Source: JAKJBL01 sp964461335
Lineage (GTDB): Bacteria; Bacillota; Clostridia; Christensenellales; CAG-138
Reading direction: 5' to 3'
Assembly: GCA_964461335.1 (NCBI GenBank)
Contig: CAYWTY010000042.1
Location: 1 to 14,184, forward strand
Length of the DNA stretch: 14,184 nt
Shown here: piece by piece, positions 6,819 to 14,154 of the stretch
Layout: every line of letters starts with the position of its first letter
How positions within the stretch are numbered: position 1 is the stretch's first letter
The notes under the pieces: generated by a model
Told to the model about the DNA's origin: nothing
Databases searched by the model: none
Seen by the model: the letters and a program-made list of their open reading frames with translations, nothing else
Translations under genes and position numbers: made by a program

Positions 6819-7820
6819 ATGTTTGGCGACATTATGGTTACCGGTATTCTTCTGCCAATTATCGTAATAATTGCAGTAATTATCTTTCTCTCTATATTCT
6901 TTAGCTTTATTCCGCTTAGGCTCTGGATTGCGGCACTTGCCTCAGGGGTCAAAGTACGGATAACTCAACTTGTGGGTATGCGCATTCGAAAGGTAGTGCC
7001 TTCACGCATAGTCAACCCAATGATTAAGGCAACAAAAGCAGGCTTGCAGCTTCCCATAAACAAACTTGAAGCGCACTTTCTTGCCGGCGGAAATGTTGAC
7101 AGAGTAGTTAATGCGCTTATAGCTGCAGAACGCGCAGGCATACCTCTGGATTTTGAGCGTGCGTGCGCAATAGACCTTGCAGGGCGCGATGTGCTCCAGG
7201 CTGTGCAAATGAGCGTTAACCCGAAGGTTATAGAAACCCCTGTAATTGCTGCAATAGCTAAGGACGGCATTGAGCTTAGGGCAAAAGCGCGCGTTACTGT
7301 TCGCGCAAATATCGACCGTTTGGTTGGCGGCGCAGGTGAAGAAACAATAATAGCGCGTATAGGCGAGGGCATTGTAACAACTGTCGGTTCCTCCATGAGC
7401 CATAAAGACGTTCTTGAAAACCCGGATAGTATTTCGCGCACAGTGCTTGACAAAGGGCTTGATGCAGGTACTGCGTTTGAAATACTTTCAATTGATATTG
7501 CTGATGTTGATGTAGGGAGAAACGTAGGCGCACAGCTTCAAATTGACCAAGCTGAGGCTGATAAGCGCATTGCTCAGGCAAAAGCGGAAGAGCGCCGCGC
7601 AATGGCAGTTGCAGAGGAACAGGAAAACAAAGCGTCCGTACAGGGTATGCGCGCAAAGGTTGTTGAAGCTGAGGCAGAAGTGCCGCGTGCAATGGCGCAT
7701 GCATTCCGCGAAGGCAGGCTTGGCGTTATGGACTATTACAATATGCAAAACGTTATTTCAGACACACAGATGAGGCATTCAATTTCAAAAGGAGCCGAAC
7801 CCGAGAAGCAGGAAGAATAG
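6819..7820 (+). CDS. floA: Flotillin-like protein FloA
   Basis: Bacterial flotillin of the FloA (UPF0365, SPFH/band 7) family, which forms membrane-associated assemblies that organise membrane domains and influence fluidity and protein partners. The protein has 333 residues, close to the 331 of Bacillus subtilis FloA. A hydrophobic hairpin at about 6-32 anchors it in the membrane; the SPFH domain follows (about 40-230, with GVKVRITQLVGMRIRKV and a long IELRAKARVTVRANIDRLVGG strand region); Glu/Ala-rich helices lie at about 243-290 (QAEADKRIAQAKAEERRAMA), and the C-terminal LGVMDYYNMQN (301-311) is a family mark. The ATG at 6819 has AGAAAGGAG six bases before it; a longer in-frame reading from 6747 would overlap the small ribbon gene and add 24 unlikely residues. 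It shares the operon with nfeD. Confidence 0.96.
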   Translation: MFGDIMVTGILLPIIVIIAVIIFLSIFFSFIPLRLWIAALASGVKVRITQLVGMRIRKVVPSRIVNPMIKATKAGLQLPINKLEAHFLAGGNVDRVVNALIAAERAGIPLDFERACAIDLAGRDVLQAVQMSVNPKVIETPVIAAIAKDGIELRAKARVTVRANIDRLVGGAGEETIIARIGEGIVTTVGSSMSHKDVLENPDSISRTVLDKGLDAGTAFEILSIDIADVDVGRNVGAQLQIDQAEADKRIAQAKAEERRAMAVAEEQENKASVQGMRAKVVEAEAEVPRAMAHAFREGRLGVMDYYNMQNVISDTQMRHSISKGAEPEKQEE

Positions 7821-7836
7821 ACCTCGGAGGTAAGCC

Positions 7837-8571
7837 ATGGAAGTATTTATAATAATCTTGGTGATTTACGCCATTTTTAATGGCATTGCTAAAAAAAAGA
7901 AGCGCGAGGCTGAACAGGCGCGCCGCGCTGCTGCTATGCGCGAAGTGCAAAATAAAACGCAAGGCCAGGCGCAATACGGCGACCCGCGCTTCCCGCAAAT
8001 GCAAGGTACAGCGCAAAGCAAGCCTGTATACAGCGACCCGCGCTTCCCACAAATGCAAGGTACAGCGCAAAGCAGGCCTGTATACAACGACCCGCGCTTC
8101 CCAGAGTATATGCCGCCTGAAGGCAGCGAAAGCTTAGAAGGCGCAGGGAGCCTTGAGGGGCATTCTAAAGAGCAGCTGCATGAAGCTGAGTTCTATCGAC
8201 AAGCGCCCTCGCCCCAGCGCCATAGCGGGCATATTGTTAAAAAAAGCGTTTCAGATGCAAAGTCAGGGGTATCCAAGAGTGTAAAGGCGACTGAAGCAGC
8301 GCTAAAAACTAAGCTTGAAACGATTAAAAGCAGCTTTGCGGATGACCTTGAAGGCGGCTTTGTAATACCGCACAGCCATACTGAAAGCAGCTTATCAGGC
8401 ATACATGCACCCTGCCCGCCTGTACTTGCAAAAAGCCCGGCAGAGCTTGGTAAAGGCGCTAATGCTCAAACTGCCTTGCTGCATTCACTTTTAGGGGATA
8501 AGCAAGGGCTTATTTCGGGCATTATATTTAGCGAAGTTTGGGGCAAGCCCAAAGCCATGCGTCGGGCATAA
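7837..8571 (+). CDS. Membrane-anchored protein with tandem DPRFPQMQ repeats
   Basis: Unrecognised protein of 244 residues. One membrane helix (2-17) is followed at once by KKKKREAEQARR, so the rest should be cytoplasmic. Residues 47-90 are a tandem repeat of 18 residues (Y-x-DPRFPQMQGTAQS-K/R-PV): two full copies and a part of a third. A low-complexity Pro/Ser/Glu stretch (90-130) leads to a short helical segment (133-170). The C-terminal block 212-241 (LLHSLLGDKQGLISGII then FSEVWGKPKAMRR) looks like a conserved motif; I recall similar tails in uncharacterised clostridial proteins but cannot confirm it. The ATG at 7837 follows TCGGAGGT with ideal spacing, 16 bases after the floA stop. Position suggests a cytoplasmic partner of the FloA/NfeD assembly, by inference only. 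Confidence 0.8.
   Translation: MEVFIIILVIYAIFNGIAKKKKREAEQARRAAAMREVQNKTQGQAQYGDPRFPQMQGTAQSKPVYSDPRFPQMQGTAQSRPVYNDPRFPEYMPPEGSESLEGAGSLEGHSKEQLHEAEFYRQAPSPQRHSGHIVKKSVSDAKSGVSKSVKATEAALKTKLETIKSSFADDLEGGFVIPHSHTESSLSGIHAPCPPVLAKSPAELGKGANAQTALLHSLLGDKQGLISGIIFSEVWGKPKAMRRA
7975..8104 (+). repeat. 54-base in-frame tandem repeat, about 2.4 copies
   Basis: Units begin at 7975, 8029 and 8083. The first two are nearly identical over 54 bases and the third matches for about 22 bases. The period is a multiple of three, so each unit adds 18 residues to the membrane-anchored protein after floA. The near-identity at DNA level implies recent duplication and possible copy-number change. Confidence 0.9.
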
Positions 8572-8583
8572 AAGGGCTTAGTT

Positions 8584-10026
8584 TTGTTAAAGAAGTCTGC
8601 AATTTGGCTTAGCGCCGCGCTTTTACTGCTACTTGGCGCAATATATGCGTTTTGGTTTTTTAATGCTGCGCTGCTTACTGCAGCTTCTGCAATAAGCAGC
8701 GCAGCTTTATGCCTGCTTTTTGGCCTTCTTTTAAAAAAGGGTATAGAGCATTATTTTGAAAGTTTGAGCATAGATACAGAGCCTGACCCTAAAGCAGGGC
8801 TTGGCAAGCGCAGCCTAAGGCGCAGTTACCGCCACCCGATAGCTAAAATACTTTTTGCAGTTTTGTGTTCACGCTTGCTCGTCTTCCTGCTTGCCTATAT
8901 TTTTGAAGTTAGGCTAAACGGGTATAAAGGCGGGCTTTTTGATATGTTTAGCATTTGGCTGCGTTCAGATAGCCCCCATTATTTGGGGATAGCGCAAAAC
9001 GGCTATGTAACAAGCGGAGATGCACGCTTTCACATTGTGTTCTTCCCGTTCTACCCTGTGCTTGTGCGCTTCTTTAACGCGCTTTTTAATAATACGCTTG
9101 CTTCAGGCCTTTTCGCATCAACGCTTTTTACATGTATTAGCTCTGTGCTCCTATATGAGCTTATGCTTTGTGACTATAACAGGCGAAAGGCTATAAATGC
9201 AGTTGTGTTTTTAGTGCTTCAGCCTGCAGCGTTCTTTTTTAACGCACCAATGAGCGACAGCCTGTTTTTAATGCTGTCTTTAGCATGTATGCTGCTTGTG
9301 CGGAAAAAGCGATATTACTCTGCGTGCGTTATTGGCGGCCTTGCAGCGTTTACAAGGGTTTTAGGAATAGTACTTCTTGTGCCTGTTTTCCTCGAGCTTA
9401 TACTTGATTCTTTTAAAGCGAAAAAAGCTGGGAAGCGGCAAATATACTTCTTGCTTAAAAATGCCCTAAGCCTTCTTATTATTCCGCTTGGGCTTGCGCT
9501 CTACCTGCTTGTAAACTATACTGTTACAGGCAACGCATTTACGTTTTTAAGGTACCAGGCGGAACATTGGAGCCAAAGGCCTGGCTGGTTTTTTAACACA
9601 GCAGCCTATGCGACGGATAATTTCCTTGCAAATTATTTGCATGACCCGCCTCTTGCATTCGGGCTATGGCTGCCAAACCTGCTGTATATCTTTTTAAGCG
9701 CAGCTATTCTGCTTTGGGTGCTTTATGGCAAAAAAGCCCGTGTATCTCTTGCTAATGCAGCTCAAAGCGAAGTAGAGCAGCAAAGCGAAGTAAATGCAGA
9801 GCTTAGGGCAAGCTATGCTTTATATTTTATTGCATACTTTGGTGTTGCAATAGGCGCAACATGGCTGCTTAGCGGCCCGCGCTATATTGCGTGCTGCTTC
9901 AGCTTGCCTATTGCGCTTGCACTCCTTGTTGAAAAACGGGCGCATGTTATTTTCGTATATGTGCTTTTAGCTCTTATGCAGGCTTTATATCTTTATGCGT
10001 ATGTTTCAGGTATGCCTGTGTATTAG
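8584..10026 (+). CDS. PIG-V-like polytopic glycosyltransferase
   Basis: Polytopic membrane protein of 480 residues resembling the PIG-V/mannosyltransferase family (Mannosyl_trans2, GT-C fold), which uses a polyprenyl-phosphate sugar on the outer face of the membrane. Family-like marks are RSDSPHYLGIAQNGY (127-141, with the acidic residue of the first outer loop), FFPFYPVL (153-160), PMSDSLF (222-228), FTRVLG (256-261) and SGPRY (430-434). About ten to twelve helices are visible. The first 85 residues, with two extra helices (7-27 and 32-52) and a basic linker, precede the core. A small internal QSEV repeat lies at about 394-402. The start is TTG at 8584, seven bases after AAAGGG; no ATG is available before the core. 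The donor and acceptor are unknown, and mannose itself is not shown. It is in the floA run, 12 bases after the previous stop. Confidence 0.75.
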   Translation: MLKKSAIWLSAALLLLLGAIYAFWFFNAALLTAASAISSAALCLLFGLLLKKGIEHYFESLSIDTEPDPKAGLGKRSLRRSYRHPIAKILFAVLCSRLLVFLLAYIFEVRLNGYKGGLFDMFSIWLRSDSPHYLGIAQNGYVTSGDARFHIVFFPFYPVLVRFFNALFNNTLASGLFASTLFTCISSVLLYELMLCDYNRRKAINAVVFLVLQPAAFFFNAPMSDSLFLMLSLACMLLVRKKRYYSACVIGGLAAFTRVLGIVLLVPVFLELILDSFKAKKAGKRQIYFLLKNALSLLIIPLGLALYLLVNYTVTGNAFTFLRYQAEHWSQRPGWFFNTAAYATDNFLANYLHDPPLAFGLWLPNLLYIFLSAAILLWVLYGKKARVSLANAAQSEVEQQSEVNAELRASYALYFIAYFGVAIGATWLLSGPRYIACCFSLPIALALLVEKRAHVIFVYVLLALMQALYLYAYVSGMPVY

Positions 10027-10046
10027 CTAAAACTTGAGGGATTATA

Positions 10047-10640
10047 ATGCTTTTGAAGCTTTTTGGCGCATTTTTTCGTATAGGGCTATTTACGTTTGGC
10101 GGCGGCTACTCAATGCTGCCAATGCTTGAAGCTGAAGTTGTTGTAAAATACGCCTGGGTATCACGTGATGAGCTTCTTGACTATTTTGCGCTTAGCCAAT
10201 GCATGCCAGGGCTTATAGCTGCAAATGTTGCAGTTTTTATAGGTTACAGGCAAAAGAAGCTAAGAGGCGCACTTTCTGCAATGCTTGGTGTAGTGCTCCC
10301 CTCGCTTATAATAATTACGCTTATTGCTGCTGCACTTAAAAACTTTTCGCACCTTGCGTTTGTGCAGCATGCGTTTCGTGGCATACGCGCTGCTGTTGCT
10401 GCGCTAATCTTTGGCGCATTTATAAAGCTTTTTAAGGCGAATGTGCTAAGCGGCGCACAAATACAGCAAAACGAAGCTTCCGAACAAGTGGAAAAGCGCT
10501 GGTCTATAAGCCTCTTTGTGCAGCTTGGCTTATGCTTAGGCGCGTTTATTCTTATAACCTTCAGCCCAATTTCGCCTGTTTACATTGTCCTTGGCGCTGC
10601 GCTTATAGGGTTGTTCTTTTTGCGGGGATGCAAAGTATGA
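10047..10640 (+). CDS. Chromate transporter family protein, first half-size subunit
   Basis: Half-size member of the chromate ion transporter (CHR) family, 197 residues with about six helices. Family marks are the N-terminal FRIGLFTFGGGYSMLPMLE (10-28), the WVSRDELLDYFALSQ segment (37-51), PGLIAANVAVFIGYR (54-68, where most members have PGPI) and FRGIRAAVAALIFGAF (110-125). Two half-size proteins encoded together are thought to make one functional transporter, as with the ywrA/ywrB pair of Bacillus subtilis. The family name does not prove chromate as substrate; sulfate-like anions are possible. GAGGG sits six bases before the ATG. Its stop overlaps the start of the second subunit (ATGA). Confidence 0.92.
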   Translation: MLLKLFGAFFRIGLFTFGGGYSMLPMLEAEVVVKYAWVSRDELLDYFALSQCMPGLIAANVAVFIGYRQKKLRGALSAMLGVVLPSLIIITLIAAALKNFSHLAFVQHAFRGIRAAVAALIFGAFIKLFKANVLSGAQIQQNEASEQVEKRWSISLFVQLGLCLGAFILITFSPISPVYIVLGAALIGLFFLRGCKV

Positions 10641-11185
10641 GCGATATTTTGCTCCTTTGCTGGGAGTTTTTCAAAATCGGGCTTTTCGCAATAGGCGGAG
10701 GCATGGCTACAATTCCGTTTCTTGCAGAAATATCTCAAAGCCACCCTGAATGGTATTCGCTTGAAATGCTTGCTGATATGGTTGCTGTAAGCGAAAGTAC
10801 TCCAGGGCCTATTGGCGTAAACATGGCAACATATGCTGGCTTCCTTGTTGGAGGGGTTTTCGGTGCTGTGCTTGCAACATTTGCGCTTGTGCTGCCTGCA
10901 TTTATACTTGCCTCGCTTGTTGCCTCAGGTTTAAGCCGCTATAAGGAGAGTATCCATGTGCAAAGCGCGTTTAACGGCATTCGCCCTGCTGTAACAGGGC
11001 TTATTGCAGCTGCCTTTTACGCGGTTTTCAAAATAGCGGTTTTTTATGATGGAACGCTTAATATTTTGAGCCTTGCGCTCTTTTTTGCGGTGCTCCTAAT
11101 TTCTATGTGGAAAAAGGCGCAAAAGCTCCACATAGCACTTTATATTGCGCTTGCAGCAGTAATAGGAATAGTGCTTAAGCTTTAA
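10637..11185 (+). CDS. Chromate transporter family protein, second half-size subunit
   Basis: Partner subunit of 182 residues, also of the CHR family: FKIGLFAIGGGMATIPFL (12-29), the MVAVSESTPGPIGVNMATYAG segment read in two parts (48-56 and 56-67, with the usual PGPI), LVLPAFI (84-90) and FNGIRPAVTGLIAAAFY (112-128), followed by two C-terminal helices. The ATG at 10637 overlaps the TGA of the first subunit by four bases, ensuring paired synthesis; GCGGGG nine bases upstream serves as ribosome binding site. An ATG at 10628 would add three residues and cannot be excluded. The pair most likely forms a hetero-oligomeric anion pump driven by the proton motive force; the substrate is not determined. 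Confidence 0.92.
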   Translation: MSDILLLCWEFFKIGLFAIGGGMATIPFLAEISQSHPEWYSLEMLADMVAVSESTPGPIGVNMATYAGFLVGGVFGAVLATFALVLPAFILASLVASGLSRYKESIHVQSAFNGIRPAVTGLIAAAFYAVFKIAVFYDGTLNILSLALFFAVLLISMWKKAQKLHIALYIALAAVIGIVLKL

Positions 11186-11208
11186 GTTTTGGAGGAAGAA
11201 CAAATATA

Positions 11209-12657
11209 ATGGGCTCAAACGAACTGCGCACAGGCGCAAAGGTTTCAAGATTAAAATCGTTATTTTTAAACAGTAAAAATGGCGACAGGCATAAGAGTAT
11301 GCTTAACGACCCTTTAAATAGGCTTATTCCGCGCGTTGCGCTCCCCTCAATAATAAGCATGCTTGTAGGCGCTATTTATTCAATGGCTGACACCTTTTTT
11401 GTAGGCAAGCTTGGCAACAGCGCAACAGGTGCAGTTGGGATTGTTTTCCCTATTATGAACCTTTTGCAGGCGCTTTCTTTTATTTTTGCACACGGCGCCT
11501 CAAGCTATGTTTCAAGGCTTTTGGGAATGGGCGAAACAGAGCGTGCATCTCGAACTGTTAATACTGCGCTTGTGCTTGCAATACTTACAGGCGTGCTTTA
11601 CGGCGTATTCGGGCTTGCATTTTTAAAACCAATTTTAAGGCTTTTTGGTGCAACAGAAACAATCCTGCCCTATGCAGCAGATTATGGAATTTATATTTAC
11701 ATTGGCTCTCCTGTTTTTGCTGCATCGTATGTGCTTAATAACTCGCTTCGCGCAGAGGGGAGCACTATGCTCTCATTAGTCGGCATGCTCTCTGGTGCGC
11801 TTTTAAATATTGTGCTTGACCCTATTTGTATTTTCCTTTTGAAGATGGGCGTAGGCGGCGCAGGCTTTGCAACTATGATAGGCCAACTTGTCGGGTTTTT
11901 GGTGCTGCTCTCGTTCTACCTTAAAAAAACAGGCAGGCTCAGCAGCCTTAAGCTATCGCTTAAGCTCTTTACGCCTAAAGGCGGCATAATACGCGAACTT
12001 GTTCGTATTGGGTTTCCGTCGTTTGTGCGTATGGGCATGGGCAGTATAGGGATTATACTTTTAAACGCGCAGGCTGCACCCCATGGGGATGCGGCGATTG
12101 CAGCGTTTTCAATAGTAGGGCGTACGCTTTTCCTTGTTGGGGCTGTGCTTATTGGCTATGGTCAAGGGTACCAACCGATTTCCGGCTATAATTATGGCGC
12201 AGGAAGATATGACAGGGTGCGCGAAGCGTTTCGCTTTACGCTTATTACATCTGTTTTGCTTATGTTTATTTGCGCTGCTGTATTTATTATATTTGCGCCT
12301 AATATAATAGGCATCTTCAGAAATGACAGCGATGTTATATCAATAGGTGCTACTGCGCTTAGGTGGCAAGCCTATGCTCTGCCTATAATGGGCGCGTCGC
12401 TCATATTCAGCATGTTCTTTCAATCAACAGGGCGCGCGTTCCCTGCGTTTATTTCCGCGCTTTCAAGGCAGGGGCTTTTCTTTATTCCGCTTGTGGTTAT
12501 TCTCCCCCGCCTTTTCGGGCTTTCCGGGCTTATTGTCTCACAGCCTGCCTCAGATGTATTAGCGTTTTTGCTAATTTTCCCTCTTGCTGTGCGCACATAT
12601 AAGGGGCTTGAAGCCGGCCCCAAATCAGATGGAAGTCTCCTTGAAGATATAAGCTAA
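11209..12657 (+). CDS. MATE-family efflux transporter
   Basis: Multidrug and toxic compound extrusion protein of 482 residues with the expected twelve helices in two halves, exchanging cations for organic substrates across the membrane. Visible marks: LIPRVALPSIISMLVGAIYSM read as two segments (39-50, 51-59), DTFFVGKLG (61-69), SLRAEGSTMLS (179-189), LDPICIF (203-209), GQGYQPISGYNYGA (318-331) and FQSTGRAFPA (404-413). This arrangement suits the NorM/DinF-like bacterial group (COG0534). About 30 residues precede the usual MATE beginning; a start at 11299 would remove them but has no good ribosome binding site, whereas GGAGGAAG at 11191-11198 serves 11209. It is the last gene of the floA run, 23 bases after the second chromate subunit. 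The drug or metabolite exported is unknown. Confidence 0.94.
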   Translation: MGSNELRTGAKVSRLKSLFLNSKNGDRHKSMLNDPLNRLIPRVALPSIISMLVGAIYSMADTFFVGKLGNSATGAVGIVFPIMNLLQALSFIFAHGASSYVSRLLGMGETERASRTVNTALVLAILTGVLYGVFGLAFLKPILRLFGATETILPYAADYGIYIYIGSPVFAASYVLNNSLRAEGSTMLSLVGMLSGALLNIVLDPICIFLLKMGVGGAGFATMIGQLVGFLVLLSFYLKKTGRLSSLKLSLKLFTPKGGIIRELVRIGFPSFVRMGMGSIGIILLNAQAAPHGDAAIAAFSIVGRTLFLVGAVLIGYGQGYQPISGYNYGAGRYDRVREAFRFTLITSVLLMFICAAVFIIFAPNIIGIFRNDSDVISIGATALRWQAYALPIMGASLIFSMFFQSTGRAFPAFISALSRQGLFFIPLVVILPRLFGLSGLIVSQPASDVLAFLLIFPLAVRTYKGLEAGPKSDGSLLEDIS

Positions 12658-12665
12658 GGCTAAGG

Positions 12666-14033
12666 TTAAAGCAGCTTGCGCGTTTGCTTGTATACATCGC
12701 CTGAGCCTAGCGTTATAACCATATCCCCGTTTTTTGCTTCAGCTTCAAGGTAGGCTCTGATTTCTTCAAATGTCGCTATATAGCATGCTTTATTCGCATT
12801 TTGTTCGTTTATTGCACAAACCATGTCCTTAGCATGCACGCTTCCATCGTCAATTTCGCGGCCAGGGTAAATATCCGGCACTAATACAAAATCCGCCTCT
12901 TTAAAGCAGGTAACATTCTTTGTAAAAAGAGTTTTTGCGCGTGTATATGAGTTGCATTGAAACACGCAAAAGAGCTTCCGATGCGTAACGCGTGAGGCAG
13001 CTTCAAGCACAGCCGCAATTTCAGCAGGGTGGTGCGCAAAGTCGTGGTAATATGCTACCCCGTCTTTATTGCCGTAAAACTCAAACCTGCGCTTTGCGTT
13101 TGTATAGTGTAAAAGCCCGAATGCAATATCTTCAAAGCGTTCACTAAGTGCAAGCGAAACAACAAGCGCACCAAGCGCATTTATAATGTTGTGTGTGCCA
13201 GGGATATTAAGCTCAAGCCTGCCTAAGGGCATGCCCCTGTGCATAACTGTAAATACAGGGCTGCCATCAGCTTTATAAGAAATATCCTTTGCAATATAGT
13301 CTGCGCCTTCGCTAAGCCCATATGAAATTGTGCTAAGCTGCTTAGGCGGCGCATTTAAAAGCGCCCTAACGCGTAAATCGTCATAGCAGCCTATAAAAAG
13401 CCCGTCATCAGGCAGGCGGTTCAAAAACTTTACAAATGCACCTGTAATTTCATCAATATCACGAAAATAGTCGAGGTGGTCATCGTCAATATTATTTATA
13501 AGCGCAATTGTTGGCGAAAGGGTTAAAAAGCTTTCAACATATTCGCATGCTTCTGTTATAAAAAGCGATGTGCTTCCAATATGCGTACCACCTGAGAGAA
13601 AATCCGTATCTCCGCCAACATGAACAGTTGCCTCAAGCCCACCAAGCTGTGCAATGCGCGCAAGCATTGAGGTTATTGTGGTTTTCCCGTGGCAGCCTGC
13701 TATGCCGACTACCTCCTCATATTCTTCAGCAAGCTCGCCAAGTGCAAGAGAGCGCTCAAGCTGAACAAGATTGCGCTTAGAAGCCTCTACACGCTCAACA
13801 TTATTTTCTTTAATTGCTGCTGAATATATTACAGCATCCGCATTGCCTATTTGGCTTGCCTCATGCCCTATAAATACAGGGATGCCAAGCTCAAGAAGCC
13901 GCTTTGTAAAAGGGGAGCTGTCGCGGTCAGAGCCTGTTACTTCATACCCGCGGCTTTTTAATATTTGAGCTAGCCCATTCATGCTTGAGCCGCCTATGCC
14001 AATAAGATGAATTCGTTTTTTGCCCTTGAGCAT
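12666..14033 (-). CDS. murC: UDP-N-acetylmuramate--L-alanine ligase MurC
   Basis: Cytoplasmic Mur ligase that joins L-alanine to UDP-MurNAc with ATP, the first amino-acid step of peptidoglycan precursor synthesis. The 455 residues are full length. The N-terminal UDP-binding domain shows IHLIGIGGSSMNGLA (8-22) and GSDRDSSPFT (34-43); the ATP domain shows GCHGKTT (113-119), EACEYVESFL (161-170) and NNIDDDHLDYF (180-190); the C-terminal domain shows GTHNIINALGA (279-289), RRFEFYG (315-321), DFAHHPAEI (331-339) and FQCNSYTRAK (358-367). Two positions differ from the common form: GTHGKTT has Cys for Thr, and FQPHxYxR has Asn for His (361). All principal elements remain, so it should be active. AAGGAGAGG sits close to the ATG. 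It stands alone with its own promoter, away from other cell-wall genes. Confidence 0.96.
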   Translation of the reverse strand: MLKGKKRIHLIGIGGSSMNGLAQILKSRGYEVTGSDRDSSPFTKRLLELGIPVFIGHEASQIGNADAVIYSAAIKENNVERVEASKRNLVQLERSLALGELAEEYEEVVGIAGCHGKTTITSMLARIAQLGGLEATVHVGGDTDFLSGGTHIGSTSLFITEACEYVESFLTLSPTIALINNIDDDHLDYFRDIDEITGAFVKFLNRLPDDGLFIGCYDDLRVRALLNAPPKQLSTISYGLSEGADYIAKDISYKADGSPVFTVMHRGMPLGRLELNIPGTHNIINALGALVVSLALSERFEDIAFGLLHYTNAKRRFEFYGNKDGVAYYHDFAHHPAEIAAVLEAASRVTHRKLFCVFQCNSYTRAKTLFTKNVTCFKEADFVLVPDIYPGREIDDGSVHAKDMVCAINEQNANKACYIATFEEIRAYLEAEAKNGDMVITLGSGDVYKQTRKLL

Positions 14034-14062
14034 ATACCTCTCCTTTATTTTAGGTTCAATCC

Positions 14063-14091
14063 ATTATACGGCTGAAAAAAGTTTTCGTCCA
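14063..14091 (-). promoter_or_regulatory. Sigma-A-type promoter of murC
   Basis: On the minus strand TGGACG (14091-14086), a 17-base spacer and a perfect TATAAT (14068-14063). The -35 box matches TTGACA at four of six. The predicted start is near 14056, giving a leader of about 22 bases that carries the ribosome binding site AAGGAGAGG. Confidence 0.75.
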
Positions 14092-14154
14092 CATAGCTTA
14101 CGGTTTTTCGGTTTCTTGCTCAGGTTAAATGTTGAGATACACTACATAGGTAAC

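Noticed and set aside
7821..7831. ACCTC-G-GAGGT inverted repeat over the ribosome binding site of the gene after floA
   Set aside because: A one-base loop cannot form a hairpin; the match follows by chance from a good Shine-Dalgarno sequence.
7753..8087. Minus-strand open frames opposite the tandem-repeat gene
   Set aside because: They are repeats read backwards, lack ribosome binding sites and lie against a well-supported plus-strand gene.
12602..12624. GC-rich inverted repeat near the end of the MATE gene as a murC terminator
   Set aside because: GGGGC/GCCCC arms are present (about 12603-12621) but neither strand has a T-run after them, and the segment is coding.
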